This document shows, piece after piece, positions 36,756 through 48,151 of a stretch of 64,000 nt of DNA. Positions within the stretch are counted from its first letter, which is position 1. The number at the start of each line of letters is the position of its first letter. The position numbers and the translations under genes are program-made. Source of the DNA: Halanaerobium saccharolyticum (lineage in GTDB: Bacteria; Bacillota; Halanaerobiia; Halanaerobiales; Halanaerobiaceae). The stretch is taken from NCBI RefSeq assembly GCF_003259895.1, contig NZ_QLME01000002.1:1-64000 (forward strand), given 5' to 3'. The notes beneath the pieces are model-generated. The model was not told where the DNA came from, made no database searches, and saw only the letters and a list, made by a program, of their open reading frames with translations.

Positions 36756-38216
36756 ATGAGTAAACCAAATTTAGTAATATTTATTGCTGATCAGATGAGA
36801 GCAGATTCTTTATCTCATTTGGGTAATAAGGCTTCTAAAACACCAAATTTAGATAAAATAGTTCAGGAAGATGGAGTTTCATTTAAAAACAATTATTGTC
36901 AGAATACTGTTTGTGTTCCCAGTCGTTCAAGTTTTCTAACTGGTTGGTATCCACATACTAAAGGTCATCGAACAATGCACTATTTATTAGAAGAAGATGA
37001 TCCCATGCTTTTAAAAACACTAAAAAATAATGGATATAATGTTCAGTGGATTGGCAGAAACGATGTAATTCCTGCTGATAAAAGTTTAGATGATTATTGC
37101 AACTCATATTATAGTGGGTATGATAAAGTTAGTGAGGAAGAAAGGAAAAAATCTAGCAAGTGGAAAGAAAAATATCGGGGAGAAAACGACAGTGAAAGTT
37201 TTTATTCGTTTTTAGCTGGTAAAAGTGATAAAAATATTCCTTTTGTTCAGTATGATTGGAATTGTATAAATCGAGCTTTAAATTTTATAGATAATTATAA
37301 TGATGAGCAGCCATTCTGTATATATATATCTTTGATTTTCCCCCATCCACCTTATGGTGCAGAAGAACCCTGGTATAGTTTAATTGACAGAAATAAAGTG
37401 AGATCTCCGAGACCAGTACCAGAGGATTGGGATCAAAAAGCCTCAATGTTAAAAGGTATATATGACCGTCAAAATCTGAAAAACTGGAATGAAGATAGAT
37501 TTAAAGAATTAAGAGCTGTATATCTTGGTATGGTAGCACGAGTAGATCACCATTTTGGGATGCTTGTTAATAAGCTTAAAGAAAAAGAGTTATATAATAA
37601 TACCTCTATGATATTTTTTGCTGATCATGGTGATTACACTGGGGATTATGGTATAGTAGAGAAAAGTCAAAACACATTTGAAGATCCTGTTAGTAATGTA
37701 CCATTAATTATCAAACCACATAAAGGAATTAAGGTGAAACCGAGGGTTACAAAATCTTTAAGTGAACTAGTTGATTTATCTGCAACTGTTGCTGATTTAA
37801 CAAATATTGAATTAGAACATATACAATTTGGTGAATCTGTAGTGCCTGTACTCGAAGGAGAAGAAAAGCATAAAGATGCTGTTTTTGCTGAAGGTGGCAG
37901 AATACATGGAGAAACTCAGGCTATGGAAAAAGGACATGGTCCTGAATCAGAATATTGGCCACGCTTAAATACTCAGGAACAAGAAGGTCCTGAGCATACA
38001 AAAGCTGTTATGATAAGAATGGGTAAATTAAAATATATAGAAAGACTTTATGAAAAAAATGAACTATATAATTTAGAAAGTGATCCAGATGAATTAAATA
38101 ACTTAATATGTAGTGAAGATTATCAAGATCAAATTATTAAATTCAAAGCAAGATTATTGAAGTTTTATATGGAAACAGCTGACTATGTACCAGATAGAAA
38201 AGACAAAAGATATTAA
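36756..38216 (+). CDS. Cytoplasmic type-I sulfatase (formylglycine type)
   Basis: Hydrolyses a sulfate ester with a formylglycine nucleophile. 486 residues. C53-V-P55-S-R57 in NTVCVPSRSSFLTG is the C-x-P-x-R maturation motif, so C53 should become formylglycine. Metal ligands are seen at D12/Q13 (FIADQMRAD) and in FFADHGDYTGDYG. No signal peptide or membrane helix is present, so it acts in the cytoplasm, unlike most polysaccharide sulfatases. Lying inside a PTS operon, its likely substrate is the phosphorylated sulfated sugar after import. Its activating enzyme is probably the radical-SAM maturase at 44049-45290. Confidence 0.92.
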   Translation: MSKPNLVIFIADQMRADSLSHLGNKASKTPNLDKIVQEDGVSFKNNYCQNTVCVPSRSSFLTGWYPHTKGHRTMHYLLEEDDPMLLKTLKNNGYNVQWIGRNDVIPADKSLDDYCNSYYSGYDKVSEEERKKSSKWKEKYRGENDSESFYSFLAGKSDKNIPFVQYDWNCINRALNFIDNYNDEQPFCIYISLIFPHPPYGAEEPWYSLIDRNKVRSPRPVPEDWDQKASMLKGIYDRQNLKNWNEDRFKELRAVYLGMVARVDHHFGMLVNKLKEKELYNNTSMIFFADHGDYTGDYGIVEKSQNTFEDPVSNVPLIIKPHKGIKVKPRVTKSLSELVDLSATVADLTNIELEHIQFGESVVPVLEGEEKHKDAVFAEGGRIHGETQAMEKGHGPESEYWPRLNTQEQEGPEHTKAVMIRMGKLKYIERLYEKNELYNLESDPDELNNLICSEDYQDQIIKFKARLLKFYMETADYVPDRKDKRY

Positions 38217-38223
38217 TATAAAT

Positions 38224-38274
38224 GTTATACTGTAGTAATAAGATTATTATTATTTATAAGGGCTACAGTATAAC
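38224..38274 (+). repeat. 12-bp perfect inverted repeat within the PTS-sulfatase operon
   Basis: GTTATACTGTAG at 38224-38235 and CTACAGTATAAC at 38263-38274 are exact reverse complements with a 27-base loop. No T-run follows. It sits between the sulfatase stop and the EIIA start, where it may tune mRNA stability or read-through. Confidence 0.75.
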
Positions 38275-38306
38275 TATAATCATTCTAAAATTTAGGAGAG
38301 ATTAAG

Positions 38307-38633
38307 ATGACAAATGAAGAAATTATATTTAAAATAATAACGGAAGCGGGAGACGCTAAATCCTTGGCATTTGAGGCGCTCAAAGAAGCTAGAAAAGGTG
38401 ACTTTAAAAAAGCGAGAAAAAAATTAAAAAAAGCAAATAAAAACTTTAATAATGCACATGATGTTCAAACTGATTTAATATCTAAAGAGGCAAATGGGCA
38501 AAAGAATGAAGTTAGTATCCTTATGGTTCATGCTCAAGATCATCTTACTAGTGCAACCCTTGCTAAAGATTTAATAAAAGAAATGGTAAAAATGCAGGAA
38601 GAAATATTTAACTTAAAGGAAAACAAACAATAA
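38307..38633 (+). CDS. PTS EIIA, lactose/cellobiose family
   Basis: Takes phosphate from HPr and passes it to EIIB. 108 residues, all-helical trimer-forming family. The active histidine is H75 with D78 in MVHAQDHL, as in the lactose EIIA active site. A lysine-rich helix (KKARKKLKKANK) covers residues 34-45. AGGAGAG is before the ATG. Placement after the sulfatase rather than beside EIIB/EIIC shows that the sulfatase is embedded within the PTS operon. Confidence 0.92.
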   Translation: MTNEEIIFKIITEAGDAKSLAFEALKEARKGDFKKARKKLKKANKNFNNAHDVQTDLISKEANGQKNEVSILMVHAQDHLTSATLAKDLIKEMVKMQEEIFNLKENKQ

Positions 38634-38656
38634 TTTAAGTGAGATTGGTAAAGTAT

Positions 38657-38932
38657 ATGTAAAAAAAGAAAAAAGTAATGATTGAAAATAGAACAGGTCT
38701 TCACGCAAGACCGGCCTCTCAGTTCGTACAGAAAGTAGGAAAGTTTAGTTCAGAAATTAAAGTCATTTTTAAAGACAAAGAAGTAAACGCAAAAAGTATT
38801 ATGGGATTAATGAGTCTCGGAATAGGAAAAGGAAATGAAATAACTGTTAAAGCAGAGGGTAGTGATGCTGATGAAGCAGTAGAAGAACTTATTGATTTTA
38901 TAGAAGTTGAACTATTAAAAGAAGATAAGTAA
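38657..38932 (+). pseudogene. HPr-family phosphocarrier with a stop at codon 2
   Basis: HPr relays phosphate from enzyme I to EIIA. From ATG 38678 the frame gives 84 residues with the active histidine (TGLHARPAS, H9) and the HPr-kinase serine in AKSIMGLMSL (S40). HPr normally has that His near position 15 and starts with a short strand. Here six such codons lie upstream, preceded by ATG TAA at 38657-38662: the natural start is followed at once by a stop. Translation may restart at 38678, which has only a weak ribosome site and lacks the first strand. The gene is thus damaged or poorly expressed unless the base call is wrong. Confidence 0.75.
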
Positions 38933-40423
<1,491 letters not shown>

Positions 40424-40449
40424 TTTGATTTAAAAAATATTAGATTTGA

Positions 40450-41892
<1,443 letters not shown>

Positions 41893-42112
41893 ATTAGAAA
41901 TCTGGAGATTGGACTAAATATGCTAAGTTATATAAAATATATTTAAGGAAATCTCCTGCTTGAAAAATTGAGTGATAGTGTATTTAAAGATGATAAATCA
42001 AAGGTGGAAAATTTTTATCAGGTAGCTTTAATGAAAAAGGTGGGCTTTCTATTGAAGCAGTAATTATTGTAAATTTTTTTATTTCCCAAAAAAAAGATAA
42101 ATTAAATACTAA

Positions 42113-42301
42113 AAAATAGCAAAAGCTATTGTAGATAAACAAAAATATTTTTTTGATAAAGGTCTAAAACATATTTATATTATGACTATGAAGGAAATAC
42201 CTCAAAAGCTCGGAATGCACGAATCCACCGTTAGTAGGGCAACCACAGCTAAATATAAAAAAAAGATTGGTCTCAATAATTCTAGAAATAGAAAAGCATA
42301 A
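42113..42301 (+). pseudogene. rpoN: C-terminal relic of sigma-54 gene rpoN
   Basis: The frame reads KIAKAIVDKQKYFFDKGLKH, then MTMKEIPQKLGMHESTVSRA, matching the HTH region of sigma-54 (FF-x-KG, LTLKE-x-A-x-x-LGMHESTVSRA). It is followed by an altered tail and a stop. A stop precedes the segment at 42110 and the RpoN box (ARRTVAKYRE) is not found. Bases 41893-42112 hold no readable sigma-54 core or intact gene, only A+T-rich DNA with short frames. The copy is dead, so a working rpoN must exist elsewhere for the -24/-12 promoter to function. Confidence 0.8.
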
Positions 42302-42337
42302 AATTTATAATTCAGAATATAAGGGAGCATAAATGCT

Positions 42338-43993
42338 TTGATTTTAAAAAATATATTTAATAATTATAAAAATGATATGATAAGCGGGCTGACAACTGCT
42401 ACAATTGCTCTACCCCAAAACATGGCCTATGCTTTGATCCTTGGCATAAATCCAATTTATGGAATTTATGCCTCCATTTTTTCGATGCTTACTGCCTCTA
42501 TTTTTAATTTCTCATCATATGTGATTGTCGGACCAACGAATATGATGGCCGTTGCTCTGTTTAGTAGTTTAAGTAATTTCCAGGGTGAAAATTATCTGCA
42601 GACTATATTTTTAACTACATTTTTAATCGGACTCTTTCAATTTTTACTCGTCAGTTTTAATTTAAGCGAATTAATCAAATATGTATCCCATCCAGTAATT
42701 GTTGCTCTTTCCCATGGAGCTGCTGTTTTAATTCTTTTTTCCCAGATCGAAAATTTTACCGGAGTCAACGTTTCAGGCTCAAATGTCATCACCAAAGGCT
42801 GGCGGTTTATTAAAAATTTAGAACAGATTAATTTTATTAATCTCGGAGTTGGATTTTTAACTCTAATTTTAATCTACCTAATTCCACAAATCAAAAAAGA
42901 GCTGCCTGAATATCTGCTGACAGTTATTATTATGACAATCTTTACGGCAGTAAGTGGGCTTAACAGTTCAATTTCTTTAGTTGGAGAAATTCCAAAAAGA
43001 ATTATTGATTTTAATTTAATTAACTTTGACTGGCATCTAGTCGGTCAGCTTTATAGCAAGGCTTTTTCAATAGCTCTTTTAGGACTGATCCAGACAATGG
43101 CTGTCCTCCAGGCAATTTCTTTAAAAACTGATGAGGAACCTGATTTTGACCGAGAATTTAGAAGCCAGGGAATCAGCAATATGGTTATTTCATTTTTTAG
43201 TGCCTTTGCTATTTCAGCTTCTTTTTCCAACACCTTTGCTAACTTAAGCGCTGGCGCCAGACACAGAATCTCTCAGTTTTTCTGTGCCCTTTCGATTATA
43301 ATTTTTATTTTGTTTTTTAGACCACTTTTAGCCTACATTCCAGTAGCTGTGCTGGCTGGTCTGGTTATCGCTGCTGCAGCGGGAATTGCGGATTTTAAAG
43401 AAGTTATTAAAAATATGAAAACCACCAAAGGAGATGCTTTAATTTTCTGGTCAACTTTTACCGCCACAATTGTACTGCCCAACCTTGACCAGGCAATCTA
43501 TTTTGGAGTTATGGTCTCACTGGTTGTTGTTTTACAGATTTCTAAAAAAGCAGATATCGAAATGCTCTATTATGATAAAAAAGAAGGAGATCAGGGATAT
43601 CATCTCCACCATGCTCATCATGAGGAAGCAGATGAATCTGAGATTTCTGCTAAACAGGCAAGAGTAGTCGACCTCAAAGGAGCTGTTCATTTTAGTGCTG
43701 CTGATGATTTAAAAGATCAGCTGGAAGAATTTTTTGCTAAAGACACAGATTTTATTATTCGTTTTCGCAATGTAAGGAGAATTGACATCACAATCATTGG
43801 AGTTTTAGAAGAATTTATTGATCAGGTTCAGGCCAGTGGTGGTGAGGTAATGCTTACCGGAGTCAATGAAAAGATTCTTAAGATGTTTAGGAAGATTGGT
43901 CTGGCTGATAAAGTTGGCGAAAATAATATTTATTTGCCAGAGACTGAATATTTTGCAGCCACCAATAAAGCTTTAAATTATTCTAATAATTAA
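42338..43993 (+). CDS. SulP-family anion (sulfate) transporter with STAS domain
   Basis: Secondary transporter of 551 residues: about 12-14 helices to residue 410, then a STAS domain at about 435-545 (VDLKGAVHFSAADDL, RIDITIIGVLEEF). The N-terminal signature GLTTATIALPQNMAYALILGINPIYGIYA is typical for SulP. Start is TTG with AAGGGAG upstream; an ATG at 42377 would cut 13 residues. SulP proteins carry sulfate, bicarbonate or dicarboxylates. Lying between a sulfatase operon and its maturase, sulfate is the natural guess; whether it exports freed sulfate or imports it cannot be told. Confidence 0.88.
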   Translation: MILKNIFNNYKNDMISGLTTATIALPQNMAYALILGINPIYGIYASIFSMLTASIFNFSSYVIVGPTNMMAVALFSSLSNFQGENYLQTIFLTTFLIGLFQFLLVSFNLSELIKYVSHPVIVALSHGAAVLILFSQIENFTGVNVSGSNVITKGWRFIKNLEQINFINLGVGFLTLILIYLIPQIKKELPEYLLTVIIMTIFTAVSGLNSSISLVGEIPKRIIDFNLINFDWHLVGQLYSKAFSIALLGLIQTMAVLQAISLKTDEEPDFDREFRSQGISNMVISFFSAFAISASFSNTFANLSAGARHRISQFFCALSIIIFILFFRPLLAYIPVAVLAGLVIAAAAGIADFKEVIKNMKTTKGDALIFWSTFTATIVLPNLDQAIYFGVMVSLVVVLQISKKADIEMLYYDKKEGDQGYHLHHAHHEEADESEISAKQARVVDLKGAVHFSAADDLKDQLEEFFAKDTDFIIRFRNVRRIDITIIGVLEEFIDQVQASGGEVMLTGVNEKILKMFRKIGLADKVGENNIYLPETEYFAATNKALNYSNN

Positions 43994-44048
43994 AAGAATA
44001 AATATATGTAGTTAAATAATGAAAGACAATTATGGGAGTTTGATTTTT

Positions 44049-45290
44049 ATGAAAGTGAAAAAACAACATTTCAATCTAATGGCTTTTCCAGCAGGTCCGG
44101 TCTGCAACTTAGACTGTGAATACTGCTATTACCTAAAAAAGACAGAACTTTATCCGGAAAAAAGCGATTTTCAGATGTCAGAAGGAACTTTGGAGGAATA
44201 TATCAAACAATATATAGAAGCTCAGGCCGGTCCGGTAGTTAATTTTGGTTGGCAGGGAGGAGAACCTACCTTAAGAGGGCTAGATTTCTTCAAAAAAGCA
44301 GTTGAGTTACAAAAGAAATATGCTCCAGATAGTTGGAAAATAGAAAACTCAATCCAGACCAATGCAGTTTTAATAGATGACCAGTGGGCTGAGTTTTTAA
44401 AAGAGAACAACTTTTTAGTTGGAGTAAGTCTTGATGGCCCAGCAGAGCTGCATAATAGATACAGAAAAGATAAAGAGAGTAAGGGCACTCATCAAAAAGT
44501 AATGGCAGGAATTGAAAAGCTGAAAGAATATGAAGTGGTATATAATATTTTAGCAGTAGTAAATGATCTGAACACTAAAAACCCGAAAGAAGTTTATCAA
44601 TTTTTTAAAGAAATTGGAACTGATTTTATTCAGTTTATCCCTATTGTTGAGCAGGATCAGGATGGAAATATAATATCTCGTTCGGTGGGCTCAAAAGAAT
44701 ATGGTAAATTTTTAATAGGAGTTTTCAATGAATGGATTGATGATCTGGGAGATATTTATGTCCAGATATTTGAAGAAGCTTTATCAGCCTGGGCTGGTTT
44801 TGGAGCTAACTTATGTGTTTTTAGTGAGGAATGTGGCAAAGGACCAGTAATGGAGTATAATGGAGATCTATATGCCTGTGATCATTTTGTTGAGTCAGAA
44901 TTCAAACTTGGTAATATTAATGATAAAAGTATTTTAGAGATGATGAATTCTGAACAACAAAAGCAATTTGGAAAAGCAAAAAAGAAAAAGTTAAATAAAA
45001 AGTGCTTGGAATGTGAGTACTTATTTTTCTGTAATGGAGGTTGTCCTAAAAACAGAATAGTTGATACAGGTGATGATTATAAGCTGAATTATCTCTGTGA
45101 GGGTTATAAGTTGTTTTTTAACTATGTTAATCCTTTTATGAAAAAGTTAGCTCAGATGGTCAAGCAGAGAAAATCACCATCAGTAATGAAAAAAGAAATG
45201 CAGAATCTATATCAGGAAAAATGGAATGCAGGCAGAAATGATCCCTGTCCCTGTGGAAGTGGGAAGAAGTATAAGAAGTGCTGTTTGTAA
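44049..45290 (+). CDS. Anaerobic sulfatase-maturating enzyme (radical SAM, SPASM) with SEC-C tail
   Basis: Converts the active-site Cys or Ser of sulfatases to formylglycine without oxygen. 413 residues from ATG 44049, which has GGGAG upstream; the earlier ATG at 44019 has no ribosome site. The radical-SAM motif is C19-NLD-C23-EY-C26; GWQGGEPTLRG and VSLDGPAELHNRYR are family segments. The SPASM cluster cysteines lie in CVFSEECGKG, YACDHF and CLECEYLFFCNGGCPKNR. The last residues form a SEC-C zinc motif, CPCGSGKKYKKCC. Its client is most likely the C-x-P-x-R sulfatase at 36756-38216. Confidence 0.92.
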   Translation: MKVKKQHFNLMAFPAGPVCNLDCEYCYYLKKTELYPEKSDFQMSEGTLEEYIKQYIEAQAGPVVNFGWQGGEPTLRGLDFFKKAVELQKKYAPDSWKIENSIQTNAVLIDDQWAEFLKENNFLVGVSLDGPAELHNRYRKDKESKGTHQKVMAGIEKLKEYEVVYNILAVVNDLNTKNPKEVYQFFKEIGTDFIQFIPIVEQDQDGNIISRSVGSKEYGKFLIGVFNEWIDDLGDIYVQIFEEALSAWAGFGANLCVFSEECGKGPVMEYNGDLYACDHFVESEFKLGNINDKSILEMMNSEQQKQFGKAKKKKLNKKCLECEYLFFCNGGCPKNRIVDTGDDYKLNYLCEGYKLFFNYVNPFMKKLAQMVKQRKSPSVMKKEMQNLYQEKWNAGRNDPCPCGSGKKYKKCCL

Positions 45291-45334
45291 AGAAATGATG
45301 CAAATAACAAAAAATCTGAATAATCACTTGACAA

Positions 45335-46280
45335 ATGGAAAAAAAGTGGTGGCATGACAAAATGATTTATCAGGTTTATCTTAAAAGCTTTAATGACAGC
45401 AATAGAGATGGAATCGGTGATGTTCCTGGTATAATAGAAAAGTTTGATTATTTAAATAAGCTGGGAATTGATATTATCTGGCTCAGTCCGGTATACAGTT
45501 CCCCCATGAAGGATAACGGCTATGATATAGATGATTATTATTCAATTGGTGATGAGTTTGGAACAACGGCTGAGATGGAAAAATTAATCGCTGAAGCAAA
45601 AAAGAGAGACTGGTATATCTGGAAAGATCCGAAAGAAAATAGTAATCCCCCAACAAACTGGCGCTCTGTTTTTGGCGGCTCTGCCGGGAGCTATGATCAG
45701 CAGACTGGTCAGTATTATCTTCATACTTTTGCTGAAGAACAGCCGGATTTAAACTGGGAGAATAAAGAGCTAAGACAGGAATTACACAAAATGGTTAACT
45801 GGTGGCTGGATAGAGGTCTGGCAGGCTTTAGAGTCGATGCAATTAGTTTTATTAAAAAGAATGAGTACAAAGATTTAAAGCCTGATGAAGATGATGGTCT
45901 GGCTTAAAGTTAATCCCAATTATAAAGAAGTTAATGTCGAAAAAGTACTGGCTGATCCTGATTCGTTATTTTATTTTTATCAGAAGTTGATCAAACTGCG
46001 CCAGGAAAGCATTTATGCAGAAACTCTAATAGATGGAAGCTATCAGCAACTGCTAGAGGAAAATCAGGATTCAATGGCCTATTTTAGAATCGGATCTGAG
46101 AAAAAAGTACTGGTTATTGCCAATTTTAGAAGTGAAAAAATTAATTTAGAACTGAATTATCAAATAAGAAAGTTAATTTTAAGCAATTATACTGACGGCG
46201 AAGGAAGGTTAAAAGCAGCTCAAGGTAAGATTAATTATATATTTAGACCTTTTGAGACCCTGGTTCTGGAAGTTGAATAA
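45335..46280 (+). pseudogene. Collapsed GH13 alpha-glucosidase/oligo-1,6-glucosidase
   Basis: The first part reads a normal GH13 N-terminus (WWHDKMIYQVYLKSFNDSNRDGIGD, WLSPVYSSP, NGYDIDDY) up to AEAKKRD, then jumps to WYIWKDPKE: the segment with MDLVVNHTSDEH between is gone. The nucleophile region GFRVDAISF remains. After DEDDG the frame stops at 45907; in another frame from 45885 the C-terminal part continues (VWLKVNPNYKEVNVEK to the stop at 46280). The middle of the barrel, with the acid/base Glu and transition-state Asp, is lost. At least two deletions have made it non-functional. Confidence 0.88.
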
Positions 46281-46399
46281 AGTTAAGTACTCTTTTTATC
46301 TTAAAATATTGGTCAAAAGTCATTTTTCTTTTAACTTTCATTTACCCTGGCGATAATATATAATAAAAGTAAGCAAAAAGAAAAAGGAGGCTGCTTAAT

Positions 46400-48100
46400 A
46401 TGGCCAGGATACCATATGGAGTCAGTAGTTTTTCGCGTCTGCAAAAAGATAATTATATCTATATTGATAAAACAAAATATATTGAGACATTAGAAAGTTA
46501 TGGTGAACCATATATATTTTTCTTAAGACCGAGAAGATTTGGCAAGACACTTTTTCTATCAACCCTGGAGAATTACTATGATATTCAGGAAAAAGAAAAT
46601 TTTGATCGGCTTTTTGGAGACTTATATATTGGCCAGAACACGACCGAGCTTGCCAATAACTATTATATACTTAAATTTGATTTTTCTGGTGTTACTACCA
46701 ATTCAAAGTCTGAGATGAAGAGACTATTTGCTCAAAAAGTTAAAAAAGGCATTAAATCATTTGTTGATAAATATGATTTTGATATAAATATTTCCGAGTC
46801 TGAAGAAGCAGCCGGCATAATTCATGATTTTAATATGGAAATTGCTAACAAAATTAGGCATCAGGAAAGAAAAATTTATTTATTAATAGATGAGTATGAT
46901 CATTTTGCCAATGATATTTTAGGAAAAGATCCAGATGAGTTCCAGGAAATTGTTGGTCAAACGGGATCTATTAGAATATTTTTTGAAGCTATAAAAGAAG
47001 CAACAGCCGATGGTATTATATCCCGAATTTTTGTTACCGGTGTCAGTCCAATTACTTTAGATAGTATGACCAGTGGTTTTAACATAGCTAAAAATAAGAC
47101 TATGGACAGCAATTTAAATACAATGATGGGCTTTACTGAAAAAGAAGCTCGCTATTTAATAAAAGAAACTATGCCTGGCTATGATTTTGATTCAATGCTT
47201 CAGAGATTAAAAGAATACTATGATGGCTATTTATTTACACATCGAGCTAATGAGCGAGTTTTTAATACAGATATGCTTTTATATTATGTCAGTGAATATT
47301 TAATTGACAATACTGAGCCTTCAGAGCTGATTGACAGCAATATTTCCAGTGATTATTCCAAACTGCAGAATCTTTTCAGTCTTAAAGATAGAAAACAGAA
47401 TTATGAAATCTTAGAAGACATTCTGGCCGGGAATGATCAGAGGGGTAAGGTAACAGTAGAATTTAATCTGCAGCGGAGATTTAGCAAAAAGGATTTTTTG
47501 TCTTTATTATTTTACCTTGGATTTTTAACCATTGCTCGGGAAGAAGACGGCTTTATCTATTTTAGAGTTCCCAATTATGCGGTTAAGGAAATCTATTTTG
47601 ATTATTTCAATTCCATAATCAGCGAAGAAACTTTATTTGATTCCCTGGAAATTGAGGCGTCAGTCGTAGAAATCCTAAAAAATGGAGATATCAAGCCGTT
47701 TATTGAGAAAGTCGAAGCTACTCTGGCTGCACTTTCTAACAGGGATTATATTAAATTTGATGAAAAATATATTAAGATTTTAATTTTTTCTTATCTAAAT
47801 CTGACCCAACTTTCGATAGTCAAAAGTGAGTATGAGGTAGAAGAAGGATATCTGGATTTAGCTTTGTTGAGAAGAAATAAGAAAAAAGGTAATTTTGATG
47901 CCCTAATAGAGCTTAAATATATCAAAGCTGCTGATTACAGAGAAAAAGGAGAAGCTTTAGTTGAACAAAAATTAAACGAGGCTTCGGAACAGTTGGAACG
48001 TTACGGCAGAGCAGCAGAATTTAAAGATAGAAAAGATCTAAAAAAATGGGCGCTGGTCTTTACCGGTACGGATGCAGCTGCAGTAAAAGTAATTAAATAA
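46400..48100 (+). CDS. AAA-ATPase-like / PD-(D/E)XK nuclease-like protein
   Basis: A 566-residue protein of the AAA-ATPase_like plus DUF1703 (PDDEXK_9) architecture. It opens with the family hallmark IPYGVSSFSRLQKDNYIYIDKTKYIE and has RPRRFGKTLFLSTLENYYD as P-loop, then IYLLIDEYDHFAND as Walker B. The C-terminal part has FDALIELKYIKA, a D-x(n)-E-x-K nuclease-like site. Such proteins are multi-copy in Bacteroidetes and some anaerobic Firmicutes; their function is not established, with defence or mobile-element links suspected. AAGGAGG precedes the ATG. Confidence 0.83.
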   Translation: MARIPYGVSSFSRLQKDNYIYIDKTKYIETLESYGEPYIFFLRPRRFGKTLFLSTLENYYDIQEKENFDRLFGDLYIGQNTTELANNYYILKFDFSGVTTNSKSEMKRLFAQKVKKGIKSFVDKYDFDINISESEEAAGIIHDFNMEIANKIRHQERKIYLLIDEYDHFANDILGKDPDEFQEIVGQTGSIRIFFEAIKEATADGIISRIFVTGVSPITLDSMTSGFNIAKNKTMDSNLNTMMGFTEKEARYLIKETMPGYDFDSMLQRLKEYYDGYLFTHRANERVFNTDMLLYYVSEYLIDNTEPSELIDSNISSDYSKLQNLFSLKDRKQNYEILEDILAGNDQRGKVTVEFNLQRRFSKKDFLSLLFYLGFLTIAREEDGFIYFRVPNYAVKEIYFDYFNSIISEETLFDSLEIEASVVEILKNGDIKPFIEKVEATLAALSNRDYIKFDEKYIKILIFSYLNLTQLSIVKSEYEVEEGYLDLALLRRNKKKGNFDALIELKYIKAADYREKGEALVEQKLNEASEQLERYGRAAEFKDRKDLKKWALVFTGTDAAAVKVIK

Positions 48101-48105
48101 AATTT

Positions 48106-48146
48106 AAGCCTTCTTAACTTATTTTAAAGTTAAAGAAGGCTTTTTA
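48106..48146. terminator. Bidirectional hairpin terminator
   Basis: AAGCCTTCTTAACTT pairs with AAGTTAAAGAAGGCTT and is flanked by an A-rich left side and TTTTTATT on the right, so it can serve both convergent genes. Confidence 0.85.
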
Positions 48147-48151
48147 TTATC

